Source: Entomortierella parvispora (lineage: Eukaryota; Mortierellomycota; Mortierellomycetes; Mortierellales; Mortierellaceae). From it: a DNA stretch of 64,000 nucleotides. Below, in pieces: positions 36,588 through 48,090 of the stretch. The stretch lies in the NCBI GenBank assembly GCA_963573315.1, contig OY752141.1, positions 3,658,001 to 3,722,000 of the forward strand, in the 5' to 3' direction. A program made the position numbers and the translations under genes. A model generated the notes under the pieces. The model was not told the origin of the DNA. It made no database searches and saw only the letters and a program-made list of their open reading frames with translations. Position 1 is the first letter of the stretch; the number at the start of each line of letters is the position of its first letter.

Positions 36588-38818
36588 ATGGGAAAACTTC
36601 AGAAGAAAGGAAAGGCCGGAGCCGCCATCAACTACATCACCCGTAACCAGGCCTTGAAGAAGCTTCAGGTTACTCTTGCTGACTTTCGGTATGGAACTTT
36701 TTTTTGTCCACAGGCCTTCAGCAACCTTCTTTCATTCTTTCAGTCCCTTGCCCAGCAGCGTTCTGTTCTCCTGACAACTCTCTCACCTTCTCGACTTGAT
36801 TTTTTTATTTCGCTCTAGTCGTCTCTGTATTCTCAAGGGAATTTACCCCCGTGAGCCCAAGAACAAGAAGAAGGCCAACAAGGGATCAACGGCACCTTCA
36901 ACTTTTTACTATGCAAAGGATATTCAGTACTTGCTGCACGAGCCCATTTTGGGCAAGTTCCGTGAGTACAAGTCGTTCGCCAAGAAGATGGCCAAGGTTA
37001 TGTCCAAGGGTCAATACAGCACTGCCAAGACCCTGGCTGAGAACAAGCCCATCTACACCTTGGATCACATCATCAAGGAACGTTACCCTACTTTCACGGA
37101 TGCCCTCCGTGACCTCGATGATGCTCTCTGCATGATCTTTTTGTTTGCTACCATGCCCAAGACGGACAAGATTAAGGCAGAGACGATTGAGAACTGCCAG
37201 CGCCTTGCTGCCGAGTTCCAGCACTATGTTTTGCATACCCGGAGTTTGCGCAAGGTCTTCTTGTCGATCAAGGGTATCTACTACCAGGCCGAGATCAAGG
37301 GTCAGACTATTACCTGGCTCGTCCCATACCAGTTCTCTCAGGATGTAAGTCGGTTTCTTTCTTTTAACAGTGCCCAACAGCAGGAACTATCCAAAAAAAA
37401 AAAAAGAGAAGCAATCGGTCTCTGACTTTTTCCCCCCTCTTCCAATTGTAGGTCCCCACTGATGTCGACTTCCGTGTCATGTTGACCTTCCTCGAGTTCC
37501 ACCAGACCCTTTGCGGATTCGTCAACTACAGATTATACTCGGATGTGAACTTGGTCTACCCTCCTGTTTTGGATCTCAAGTTGGATGAGGGCGGTGCTGG
37601 AATGAACGCTTTGATCATCGAGTCCACTCAGTCCTCCGCCAACATTGCCAAGAGTGTCAACACCCCAGCATCGTCTATTGCTGCCTCATTATCCAAGGAG
37701 GAGAAGCAGCGTCTTCAGGAGTCAGAGAAGAGATTGAAGACCTTGTCGAGCAAGATTGCACATATTCAGGAGAATGGCGACGACGAGAAGGCATCCACTG
37801 ACGCCAACACCAACGATGACTCTATCGATGAGTTCCCCACCCAGCTCCCCAACACTGACGGTTCCTCCTCCGCCACCGTCACTTTTACCGATATCCAGCG
37901 TGCTTCTCAACACTTGACCCAGTTCCAGAGCTTGTTCAGCAACTGCTACATCTTCCTCTCGCGTGAGGTCCCCCGTTACTCTCTCGAGTTCATTTTGCGT
38001 GCCTTGGGTGCTCAGGTTGGCTGGGATGCCGTTTTGGGAGAGGGATCGCCTTTTGATGAGAATGATGACAGGATCACGCACCAGATCAGCGATCGCCCCG
38101 TTCAGGGCCATCGTTTCTTGAGCCGTCAATATGTCCAGCCCCAGTGGGCCTATGACTGCATCAACGCTGGAAAGCTCTTGACTGCTGAGCCATACCACGT
38201 CGGAAAGACCTTGCCTCCTCATTTGTCGCCTTTTGTCGAGGCCAAGGAGGGAGACTATGTTCCCGACCAGAACCAATTCGAGGGTCAGACTGAGGATTTG
38301 GTCATGGAGAGCGGTGATGAGGAAGAGTCCGAGGATGAGGATGAGGATGAAGATGAAGATGAGGACGAGTCTGAGGATGAGGATGCTGAGGTAAGGATCC
38401 CTTCACGAATGCTTTTTTTTTTTTTTTATTCATTTTCTTTTCTGACCCATATTTCCATTTCAAAAAAAAATAGCACAAGGACTTGCACCAGATCGAATTG
38501 GAGGCCGAGGCTAAGGGCGTTGCATTCACAGAGTTCGAGGCCAAGGAGAACAAGAAGAAGAAGGCAGCGACCAAGACTTCTACTGCTACTGCTGCCACGA
38601 CGCGGTCTGCCAACAAGAAGCGCACCGCTGCCGAGATCGAGGAGGAGGAACAGAAGGATTTGGCCAAGATTATGATGACGAACAAGCAGGCCAAGCTGTA
38701 CAACAAGATCCAGTATGGCAAGGACAAGAAGGCGGCCGAGGTCCAGAAGTTGACCGAGAAGAAGCAGCAGATTGCCAAGGGCGCCAAGGCTGGCGCCAGC
38801 AAGAAGGCCAAGAAGTAA
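36588..38818 (+). CDS. NOP7: Pescadillo/Nop7, ribosome biogenesis factor
   Basis: Nucleolar component of the PeBoW complex (Nop7-Erb1-Ytm1) needed for 60S subunit assembly. Four exons (36588-36688, 36819-37344, 37452-38390, 38474-38818) give 636 residues. The N-terminal pescadillo domain begins [19 protein letters not shown] and contains [11 protein letters not shown] and [24 protein letters not shown] domain spans about residues 355-455 ([21 protein letters not shown] ... [10 protein letters not shown]). An Asp/Glu tract encoded by GATGAG repeats ends exon 3. The C-terminus is Lys-rich and coiled. Start and frame are unambiguous. Confidence 0.96.
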
Positions 38819-39138
38819 AGATCCAAAACACATCGACAGAGATGAAACGACGAGCGCACGGCGACATTTTAAAAAGAACAGATCCCCCTTTTACCTCATT
38901 TTGCATTTATATTATTAAAACACACTTCCATTCCCGCACACGCACTTCCTTGGCTTGGTGTCGAGGCTGAAGTAGGATGATCTGCTGTGTCCTTCGTGGT
39001 CTGTGTGGTCTGTGTGCCTGTACCTGTGTGACGATTGTGTCATGATTTTTATTCTTGATATTTTCCATCTCTGTTCTTCAATCGCCACCATTCATTCTTC
39101 CTTTCCCCTTCCTCCCTCTCCTCCCTCTCTTCGGCATC
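38819..39138. other. Short intergenic region NOP7 to PP4R2
   Basis: 320 bases between tandem genes. An A/T-rich stretch near 38907-38920 may hold the NOP7 polyadenylation site, and the last 60 bases are CT-rich leader. Nothing else is seen. Confidence 0.45.
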
Positions 39139-40673
39139 ATGAGCGACAGTCCCGCTTCCACCCCGTCAACTTTGACTGCGGAGCATGAGGCCGTCATTCA
39201 GGAGATTGCACGCACAAACCAGATCACGTAAATCAATTCAACATTCATTTGGCATGGAAAACGAAGACATTCCAGAATTCACGTTTCAAACAAGATGACT
39301 GATTGTCTTTGTGTTGCTCCACTCTTGCTTAGTCTACCCTGGGAAGAGCTACGCGAGATCCTGCAGAATCGACTCTGTAGAGTATTGGAGTCAGGTCAGC
39401 TCGAGTTCACGGCCTCTTCTGTCACCAACCCGTTGACGACGACGATCGCTCCTGTATCTGGCTCCACCAGTAGCTCGACTGCTCCTTTTAGTTTCTTGAA
39501 TTTACCTGGCCCTTCTCCTTTGACCCACTCTGCCACCTCGCCGACAGCGACATCCTCCATCCCTGCAACCGAGGAAGAAGGAAAGCAGCGCACAGAGGGG
39601 GAAAAGACGTCTATCAGTACCAACGTTTCAGAGCAACAGGAACATGGAAGTGAAGGCGCAAAGGGCTCAGACTCTGAGAGGAAGGAGGTTGATGAAACAG
39701 CAGTGAAGGAACCCAAGGAATCTTCTACAGATCAGGTCCAACAGAATGAGGAATCAATCACAGAACAGAAGGATGAGCAGACCGCCTCCTCACCATCAGC
39801 ATCCGGAGAGGTTTCGACCGAAGGTGACAACGACAGGCAGGACACAGCATTGGCAGGGTCAGCTGTATTAATTTCAAAGGACACATTGTTGCTGGAGACA
39901 CCCGAAGGATACCATGATCGTATCAAGGGCTTGCTGAACACATTCACGAGTGCACCTTTTACAATCCAAAGAGTGTGTGAACTCTTGTCGAAACCCACAG
40001 AACACCACTCGAGTGTGATCAAGTACCTTCGTGCGGTTGAGAAGGTATGGCGAGGTTGTGTTTTTTTCTTTTTGCGGACGAAATTGACGGCTGCGTCTCC
40101 GTGCTCGAAAGAGGACAGTAAGGTGTAGAATGACTTGCTAATCCTCTTTTTTCTTCTTTACAGGTTCTAATGATTACTTCTTCGATCAATGAATTCTCCA
40201 ACCCCGCCTACAGTGGACAGAGTGCACTGGATGAAGACACCTCGGAAACAGCAGCAGTGGAAAAGGAGTCTTTGATTGCTAATGGCGATAGCGATTATGG
40301 CCGGGCACGCGATCTGGATTTCTCTTTGATTACCTCTATGCCAAACGTCGATGCGGCCGAAGCAGAGACTCGGGACCGGGTGTTGGATGAGGACGAAGAC
40401 GTGACATCGTCATTTTTGGAGGAGCGGGAGGTAACTTCAAGAGAGTCCAAGAGCGATGAGGGAGAGGAAGAAGAAGATGCTGAGGAGGCAGAGACGCGAG
40501 AGATGCAGACAAAGTATCAAGACGAGCAGAACCAAGGTGGCATTGGATCGGACATGGATGTTGATGCTGCAGGTGGTGGATCAACGATGGAGGGCGTAGA
40601 GACTGGGGGTGAGGATGATCTGCAGCCAGAGAGCAGCAAGGGCGACAACCCGATGGACGTTGACCAAGCGTAA
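39139..40673 (+). CDS. PPP4R2: Protein phosphatase 4 regulatory subunit 2 (PPP4R2/Psy4)
   Basis: Targets the PP4 catalytic subunit, with roles in DNA-damage recovery and centrosome or spindle control. Three exons (39139-39227, 39333-40044, 40164-40673) give 436 residues. The conserved PPP4R2 segments are split by a disordered insert: LPWEELREILQNRL near residue 31 and, after ~150 Ser/Glu-rich residues, EGYHDRIKGLLNTF, PFTIQRVCELLSKP and YLRAVEKVLMI. The C-terminal third is strongly acidic (EDVTSSFLEE, EEEEDAEEAET), as in animal homologues. The insert between the two halves of the conserved domain is longer than usual. Confidence 0.87.
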
Positions 40674-40891
40674 ACAAGCGCAGAATGTATGAAAAGAGAT
40701 AAAAGAACCCCCCCTAGAGAAACAAACGTGGGCTGTGAGATGCGCACGCCACCGCCGCCTTTGTCGCACTGCCCACCCGCGTGTGCACACACGACCATTT
40801 TTTTTTTCTTTTTTTTCTTCTTTTCTCTTTCCGCTTCTGCAGCAGCACACGACCTCCACCTCTTCGTTGTTCCCTTCTTCGATTGTATACC

Positions 40892-40933
40892 CCTCTCCTC
40901 TCCTCTCCTCTCCTCTCCTCTCCTCTTCTCTCT
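40892..40933 (+). repeat. TCTCC pentanucleotide microsatellite
   Basis: About seven head-to-tail CTCTC/TCTCC units, just upstream of the start codon at 40962. Probably part of the leader of the small membrane-protein gene. Confidence 0.8.
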
Positions 40934-40961
40934 CCTCTTTTATCCATTCATTCCTCTCATC

Positions 40962-41537
40962 ATGGCCCCAACCCCCATCGACCCCAGCCTGTACTCTGGC
41001 TCGCTCCTGAGTCTAATCATCCTCATCCTCGACCTCATTGCCATCGTGCAGGTCTTGAACTCGGATCGGTCCATGACACACAAGCTCCTCTGGTGCTTGC
41101 TCATCTTTCTCTGCCCCATTGTCGGCATCCTCATTTACTAGTACGTTCTCTTGTTCATTTGCACCAACCTCCACCATACTCCTTTCTCCTGTCGAATAGT
41201 CAGTCCCTTAGGAGTAAGGAGAACAAGAACAGAAGCAAACAAGGGCGCGGGCGGGAGCAGCAGCCAGGAGCCAGAACAAAAAGCACAGGAGCAAGAAACA
41301 CAGGAGCAAGAGGAACAGAGGAAATCCTCCCCACACTTTTTTTTTGTGCTTCGCTTGGACATGTGCACAAGACCCGGGAGAACAAACGCTGGAAAGGACA
41401 CAAAAGAGTCAAACTCCGCTTCTTGGAGCTTTCTCTGAAGCATAAAAAAACTGACAATCGCGTGCGCCTCCATTTCTTTGTTTAGTGTCTTTGCTGAGCG
41501 GGAGAGGCGTCGTCTTCGCTACGTGAGCATTCCATGA
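40962..41537 (+). CDS. Small PLDc_N-type two-helix membrane protein
   Basis: Two exons (40962-41140 and 41486-41537) give 76 residues. Exon 1 encodes two hydrophobic helices, LLSLIILILDLIAIVQVL and LLWCLLIFLCPIVGILIYY, separated by the polar loop NSDRSMTHKL. The second helix with its W...CP..G..IYY pattern is the signature of the phospholipase D-nuclease N-terminal (PLDc_N) domain, found at the front of cardiolipin synthases and as free small proteins. Here it ends soon afterwards in an Arg-rich tail (AERERRRLRYVSIP). No PLD catalytic domain follows. Intron phase TA|T restores the family's second Tyr, which supports the splice. Confidence 0.72.
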
Positions 41538-41916
41538 GTTGACGGACAAGAATGGGTCAAAGAAACAGGAGGCGACAGAACGGGATCCCGTGAACGATGT
41601 TCTCTTTTTTATTTTTTTGAAACGAATATCTCACACACCTTGGTTGCCAAGAGAGTTTGCTGTGCTTTGAACAGAAATCAAATAAAGTCGGAATACTACT
41701 GTTTTTTTCATGGACAGAGAGTCGACTTGGAATGCAATGGACAAGGGGGAAGGAACCTCCTTGAGAGTGTGCAAGTTTTTTTTTTTTTTTTTTTTTTTTT
41801 TTGAGCAGTGAGGATTTCTTATTCAGCAATTGTCAAAAGGTTGGATATATGTGGGGGATCAAAAACAAAGTCCAAAAAAGCAGGAGCTAATGGTTCAATG
41901 GTGGCAATCATCCATT
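41538..41916. other. Convergent 3' flanks with poly-T tract
   Basis: Between the PLDc_N gene (+) and the acidic orphan (-). Contains a run of about 27 T at 41776-41802 and no coding potential. Confidence 0.5.
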
Positions 41917-43415
41917 TTACGGGGTAGGGGTGGAGGCAGCATCGGTTGTCAACAGGAACGAAGATGTTGACGAGGAGCTTGACAAACTGCCACCCTCCAC
42001 CGACACCTGACCTAGTCGTTGTGTCATCTCTTGAACAGAAGAATAATTTGTGGTTGTCTGCCTAGGGATCTCTTCCCAGGAATCATCCGAAAGAATACCG
42101 GTCTCGTCTTCCTCGATCGCATCCTCATCCTCGTCTTCATCATCAGAGTCATCGTGGACCGGGAGAGGATACAGTGCGCGGTTGTTAATACGCTCAACGC
42201 CCTCCAAAATTTCCTCTCCATCCTCGTCTTCCACAGTCATTGTCTCATCCACCGCCTTGACCTCCTCTGCCGCAGCTTGACTTGTTCCTGCGCCTCCTTG
42301 AGACAAATATTGTCCCACATAGTCCTCTACAACATCTTCCTCCTCTTCTTCTTCCATCTCCTCGTCATCATCTGCTAACATGTCGGGTGTGATGGTCATG
42401 GGGGTAGTCAATCCATGAAGACTGTTCAACGGACTCTTTTCCAGCAACCGCTCCTTGTAAATCCTATCCACCTCGACCTGGTCCACCTTCTTCATCTTCA
42501 TCTTGTTGACCTTGAAATCTTCCCGAGGGTCCAATTGCCACACGCGAGGTTCTTCCGACTTTCGCAAATACTGACGACGCGCCTCAATACCGGCTCTGGA
42601 AAAACTGACCCTGCCACTACTGTAGAGGCAATCCTCGTCCAACCGCCCCAAATCGTCCGCGTCGAGCATGTCGTCCAAAGCGTGACTAGAGGAGGAAGAG
42701 GATGAATTCCTGGCATAATCATCCACATCGTCTAGATAAGGATGGGGCATCAGTTCTTGGCGTATCTTGTGCATGGCCCGGATTTGGTCTTCTTCTTCCC
42801 GCTGGAATTCCTTGGCTTGCAAGAAATCCCGAGTCTCGTCAAATCGCAAGAACGCGACTTGGATTTTTTCGCTACTTGAAATGAGCGCGGCTGTTTCAGC
42901 ATGATTTTTTTTTTTTTTTTTTTTTGTCAAATATGGAACGGGTTAGCAGATGTCAACAAAAACAATTACAGTAGAGAGTGAGTGAACTGGAGACAGAAAG
43001 TGAGAAAGAGAGAGAGAATAAAGGGGAGAGGAGGAGGATGTGGGGTCGGGGTACAGAGATTTGAACGTTGGAAGGCAAAGCAGCAAGCAAAAACAAAAGA
43101 AAAGAGAGAACAAAATCCTTGGCAAAATAAAACAGGGAAAAAGGCAAAGCTTGGCGCTGCTTTGTTTCTCCCCCACTACCAACACCCCTTCCCTCGCCCC
43201 TCGAAGAAAAAAAAGAGGTGGTCGTACCAATTTGCGCCTCCTCCGCCACCTTGCCGTAATGGCCCGGGTACGTGGACGAGGACGACGCCCTGAAGTAACG
43301 ATTGGAAGTATAATCGTTTTCAGAATCATGCCAGATCCGTGCAGAGAGATAGTCTGCCATTTCTTGACACTCTCGACGAAGTGTCTAAAGGGGAAAGAGA
43401 GGAGCAATGATCATT

Positions 43416-43452
<37 letters not shown>

Positions 43453-43923
43453 TAGAGAAAAAAAATACTCCGCTTGGCTCCATCAAAGAAGAGAGAAAGA
43501 GAAAACTCGTGTCTCCATTACCTGGATAAGATCATTGTCACCAAACGATAACAATGTCTCGTGGTTCAGGTTCAAGGCAGAGACAATCTCGACCAAAAGA
43601 CTCGAGTTGCTGTCTGCCTTTTCGATAATTTGTTCTACTGTCAGCTAAAAGATCAAAAGGAGGCGGGACAGGTAGACAGACAGATAGACAAACAAACAGA
43701 CAGACAGAAAAAAACGACAGGGTCAGTGACAACCAGACAATCAAGAAAAAGCAAAGCTGTTGGGCGGTTTGAGGAGGGGGGAAGAGTGTGTATGAGTGAC
43801 TTGAAAGGGATCTTTTACATCGTCATTTCGAATAGCTTCCTCAGTGTAAAGGAGCGAAGTTGGAGAGGCCGAAGATGTATCAGCAAAGAGACTTGACCAT
43901 GCTTGAGGTGTTGTTGCAGCCAT
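41917..43923 (-). CDS. Acidic protein of unknown function
   Basis: Four exons (descending: 43819-43923, 43522-43644, 43228-43384, 41917-42890) give 452 residues in perfect phase. The N-terminal 150 residues look folded and helical (LTVEQIIEKADS, LLVEIVSALNLN, TLRRECQEMADYLSARIW), with short Leu/Ile patterns suggestive of a small alpha-helical repeat or coiled coil. The middle carries charged helices (FDETRDFLQAKEFQREEED). The rest is strongly acidic (EEMEEEEEED, DDSDDEDEDEDA). No family was recognised. The intron before the last exon contains a 21-T (plus strand) tract close to its acceptor. Composition suggests a nuclear or cytosolic regulatory protein; this is a guess. Confidence 0.65.
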
Positions 43924-44448
43924 TTTTTTTTTTTTGGTGTGAGTGATGATAATACAGTTTGTGCCTTGTGGAGTAATGAGCAGGATGAGAGGGAGAAAAC
44001 CGTGTGAGAGAGTGCGTGTGTGTAAGAGACAGTGAGAGAGAGAGAGAGACAGAGAGAAGAATCAGAAACGCTCTGTGTGGGAGGGTGTTGTTGCGTTCAG
44101 GAAAGGGCGGAAAGGGTGCTAGAAGGAACAAAGGGGGAGAACATCCATCCACCCACTCTTTATTCTCGATGCTCGAGTCCTCGACTTTGCCTGCCAGACT
44201 GCGGCCAAAGCCAGTCACTTGCTTCTTTTGCAGTTTACAGTACTCCGTCTTTCCCGCAGCACGAAACAAAGTTTCCTAACCGGCTATTCATTTTATTGTT
44301 TTTCTCGTCAAAAAGGTCGTGTGTCTGTCATTCCTGGGGTTCATTATTATGGTAGTGGTGGTGGTGGGGATGGCGTCAAGATGCCGGAGCAAGGCAAGAT
44401 CGAGAGGGTCTTTATAGAGGACGACATTGTGTCCTGTCAATATGCTGT
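43924..44448. other. Intergenic, 525 bases
   Basis: Upstream of the acidic orphan and downstream of the septin-ankyrin gene, both on the minus strand. Contains GAGA-rich leader sequence (44030-44060) and a GGT repeat (44350-44370). No gene is supported. Confidence 0.45.
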
Positions 44449-47400
44449 CTAGAACTTCAGTTTTCGCCATTTGCTGGACCTGATACAGAGAACAAAGAAA
44501 CAGAGCAAGTTTTTAGTCTCAAGAACTCTCAAGAACCACGGCCACCATAAAAAAGAGACATGTCGACTGTAACAATACTTACTTTCCTTCGCCCTTGGTC
44601 GTCTCAAAGCTTCGCACACTTGCTGCGTCATTAAACTGAGGAGTGGTCGGGCCACGCAGACGCTCCACCAGTTCGAATCGCCTACGCTCTCCTTCCTTGC
44701 CCTGCCAACTCTTTAGCAGGGACTTCATCACTTTCTTGTCTGGACTGCGCGCTCGCTGCAGGGCATTCAAGATACTTTGGGGCTCAGAAGAAGACAGGTC
44801 GTTCTCAAGCAAATACTTGGCCGACTCCAACTTGTTGAACAACGCTGCTACCTCGAGCGTGTTCATGCCCTCCTTGTTGGGGATCGAGGCTTCGGCTCCA
44901 TTGTCCAGCAACAGCTTGATCAAAGCTGGGTCATCATGCTTCATCAACACATTCTGGAGAACAGTGTTGCCGTTCTCGTTCGTCAAGTTGACATTCGCAC
45001 CGTAGGAGATCAACAGGTTCATGACTCCGTAGGGTTGAACACCTTGCCAGGCAGTGCGATGAAGCAAGGTTGAGCGAGAATTGTTGCGTTGGTCGGGTGA
45101 AACACCATTGTTGAGATGCATCTGCACGGTCGCAAGGTCGCCCAGCTCAGCAGCCTCCCAAATATCAGGAATTGGCTCTCCATATTCGTTGGTTCCTGCG
45201 GCACCTGCAGTTGACAAAACCGCCGCCTGGTATAGGTCAGAAGGTGGGATTAGGAAAGCGGTCGATTGAAACGCGCCAGGCAAAATAAAAGGCGATTGTG
45301 GGATCTGCTGAAGGTGCATAGGCAAGGGTGTGCCCACAGTGATGCTGAGATCTGTCACAGTTTCGGAAGCTGAAGGCTGGTAAGTCTTTTCAGAATTGGG
45401 GATTTCAACCTTGACTTCATTTCCAGCCAAGAGTGTGGAGGCTCGAGGATTGGCATCTGAAGGAGTGATCGCTCCATTAGTCGCAGCAGGACCCATATAG
45501 GACTCCATGAATCCGAGACTATCCTGCGCAGCGTTCTTGTCTGCGTGAATCTGGGCATGAATAGTTTTGACCATGTTTTCGTCCATGATTTCATTTGGTC
45601 TCGAGGAACTGTCAACTGGCATTCCAGTCACGCTGTGAATCACGTTGAGTCGGGGCTGCGAGCCTGATGTAGCTGGTGGGTGAGAGGTGGTCCTTGGAGG
45701 AGGAGCATAGACCGTCGACGCTACGTATCCGGCTGCAGAGGTGGGGTGAGAGCTGGATGGTGGCGGAGAGATTGGGCCGCCAGCTGGAAGCCCACCCAGT
45801 CCAGTGTAGTTGTGCGCAACATTAATTGCAAGTGGATTAGGGAAACTTGAGGGTGGAGGGGCCGGATATACCTGTGTGGATCCGTTGCTAAAGCTTGGCG
45901 GAGGTGCATATCCTGATGCAGGTGGGGTGAATGTTGGTTGAGTGATGCTTCCATTTGATGATGGAGGTGGAGGGGGAGTAAAGCCCGTTTTGGCGACAGG
46001 ACTATACTGACTTTCATATGGGGACGTGGGGCTAGGAGGGTTGTACTGCTGTTGTTGCTGCTGCTGTTGTTGCTGTTGCTGCTGTTGCTGGTACGGTTGC
46101 TGTTGCTGTTGCGCAGGATACTGTTGCTGTTGACTTGGGACGATGGATTGCCGAGCGATCGTCCTGTTCTTGGCCAAAGTGTGGTCCGTGAACCGTGCAT
46201 CCACGGGCGAGGTTGGTGATTGGGCTGGAGCTGCAGTGGCCATTGCGGCGCCGTTGTGTGCGCCGTTGTTCGCGCCTGTGTTTTGTTTTTCGCTCCAGAC
46301 ATTCTCCACACCGGTTCTAAACGCATTGCCTGAACTACCGAATGCTTTCCTATTTAAAGACAAAACAATCGTTAGAGCTCCTTGTGGAAACGAAAAAAGG
46401 ACATGACATGATAAGAGGCAGAATAGGCTACTACGTACTTCCACGAGATGACTTTGGTGGCCGCTTCCTCCTGTAGATGGCGGACACCTTGGTAAAGGCA
46501 AAGGTCGACCAGAATCTCGAGTTCACTGTTAAGCAGCTGTCCGCCCTTGTCCTGTCGTGTGCTGACCACAAAAGGCGGCGCGCCCCATTGACGCATCTCG
46601 GTCATCCTCTCAATCGTGTCCATATCGGATCCAAACGTGTGAATCTTTATACCATTCAACTTGAGCTGGCGGAGCATTCTCTTTTTCAAAACCCAGAGCT
46701 CGTTGGGTGAGAGGGTATCGGCCTTGGTGATAACAGGGACAAGACTGACACGTTCATGAATCATCTTCATGTAGAGAATATCAATGGGCTTGAGCTCGTA
46801 AAGCACAAAGTAGAATGCACAGGTAGGCAAAGTATGGGCTCGCGAGCCAGCAATGAGAAACCAGGCCAGCTGGGCAGAGGGGATCGCTGGAGAGAAGATG
46901 GAGGTGGTCGTGTGCAGATGATGATTCAGGTAGTCGTCGGTCATGGAGAGGGTCGTAGAGGGATTGACAGTAGATGAATAGCCTGGCATGGTGATGAATG
47001 CCAAGTCCCTGGAGGGGATGCTGACCTTTGGAGGCAACAGGTCCATGGGGTCGTCAAAGGGCGAGGTCTTTTGACCCTTGGACAGGACGGGGCCGGCTTT
47101 GACATTGACGGTGGAGAGTCGAATAGAAGGAATGTTTGCGGATGATGCCGAAGAGACGGGGTGGGGGATGACTTCCTCGGCTGGTTCCGTCGAGTGGATG
47201 TTGGCGAGCGAGTTGACAAATGTGTGGATGAAGGATGACTTGCCGACGCCAACGTCGCCGAGGAGCAAGAAACGAAGCGAGGCGGCAGAGGTTGCTATTT
47301 GGTCCGAGTCGAGAGACGAGTCTGCAGGAGAAGAAGGAAGGAGAAGGGTCAGAGGAGAAGGGATGGAGGTGAAGGATGACTGACCTTCGTCGGGCCTTGT

Positions 47401-47450
47401 CTCATTAGTATGGACCACGTACCTCTCTGGTTGGACGAAGAAGTGGTCAT
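44449..47450 (-). CDS. Septin-type GTPase with poly-Gln linker and C-terminal ankyrin repeats
   Basis: Exons (descending): 47423-47450, 46439-47321, 44583-46349, 44449-44479, giving 902 residues in phase throughout. A septin-type G domain covers about residues 20-300: P-loop GDVGVGKSSF, ITMPGYSS in the G3 position, and the strongly septin-like LKPIDILYMKMIHERVSLVP followed by VITKADTLSPNEL (G4). The switch-II Asp of DxxG is missing and the canonical septin unique element was not seen. A disordered Pro/Gln region follows, with a long poly-Gln run encoded at 46040-46110. At about 695-830 lie three to four ankyrin repeats (DIWEAAELGDLATVQMHLNN, STLLHRTAWQG, LLISYGANVNLTNENGNTVL, LLLDNGAEASIPNKEGMNTL). 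The tail is basic. It could act as a membrane- or septin-associated scaffold. Confidence 0.85.
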
Positions 47451-48090
47451 GGCAGAATGGGAGGGTGAATGTGGGATGGAGTGAGGGCTGCAGAGGGATG
47501 GGGAGTGGAGGGAGAGGGGAGATGAGGACGAGAAGGAGGGTCTGGGGGACGAAGAAGAAGAAGAGAAAGAAGAAAAGACAAGGACAAAGAAGAAGAAGAG
47601 AGGGTTTTCATCTACGCTTTTCCTGGCGCCAGGCACAGACAGAGAGACAGGCGCAGGAGAAAGAAGGAGAAAGAGATGGTGGCGTGGCGGTGCACACCCG
47701 CACGTCGCCGCTGGCACACTGCACGCCTGCACGACTGCACACTTCACACTGCTCATTGCACACTGCTCACTGCACACTGCACACATTTGTTATTGTTGCA
47801 GCAGGTGTGTGTGGTCTGGTCGCCGCAAAGACAGACCAGACCAGGGGCAGAGATCATCGTGGACAAAAGAGAAATCGCTGCGAAGGGACACACCACTGCG
47901 ACACGTCAGGACAGGACAAATCCAGGGACGTCTCGCCTCTTTTCCTTCTTTTCTTCTTTTCTTGACTTGCCTCTGTTCCCTTCCTTCACCTTTTTTTGCT
48001 CCTCTGCTCCCCCCCTCTCCACTCCTTCTTCTCTCTTCCTTCCATCCTTTTTTCCGTTCTTCCTTTCTTCCTTCCTTCCCGTCCTCCATC
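47451..48090. promoter_or_regulatory. Divergent promoter, septin-ankyrin (-) / PITP (+)
   Basis: 640 bases between start codons. Contains GAAGAAGA-type purine tracts (47550-47610), a cluster of TGCACACT/TGCTCATTGC words at 47700-47790, and a long CT-rich leader toward PITP (47930-48090). Confidence 0.5.
47700..47790 (+). repeat. Degenerate TGCACAC/TGCTCA tandem array
   Basis: About eight imperfect copies of an 8-10 base unit built on CACTGC(A/T)CA, located mid-way in the divergent promoter. Confidence 0.7.

Noticed and set aside
43421..43452. GA dinucleotide run considered as a regulatory element
   Set aside because: It lies inside an intron of the acidic orphan and looks like a simple microsatellite.
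44288..44470. Short minus-strand frame downstream of the septin-ankyrin gene
   Set aside because: The last septin-ankyrin exon uses another frame and stops at 44449; this frame is only read-through of the 3' region.
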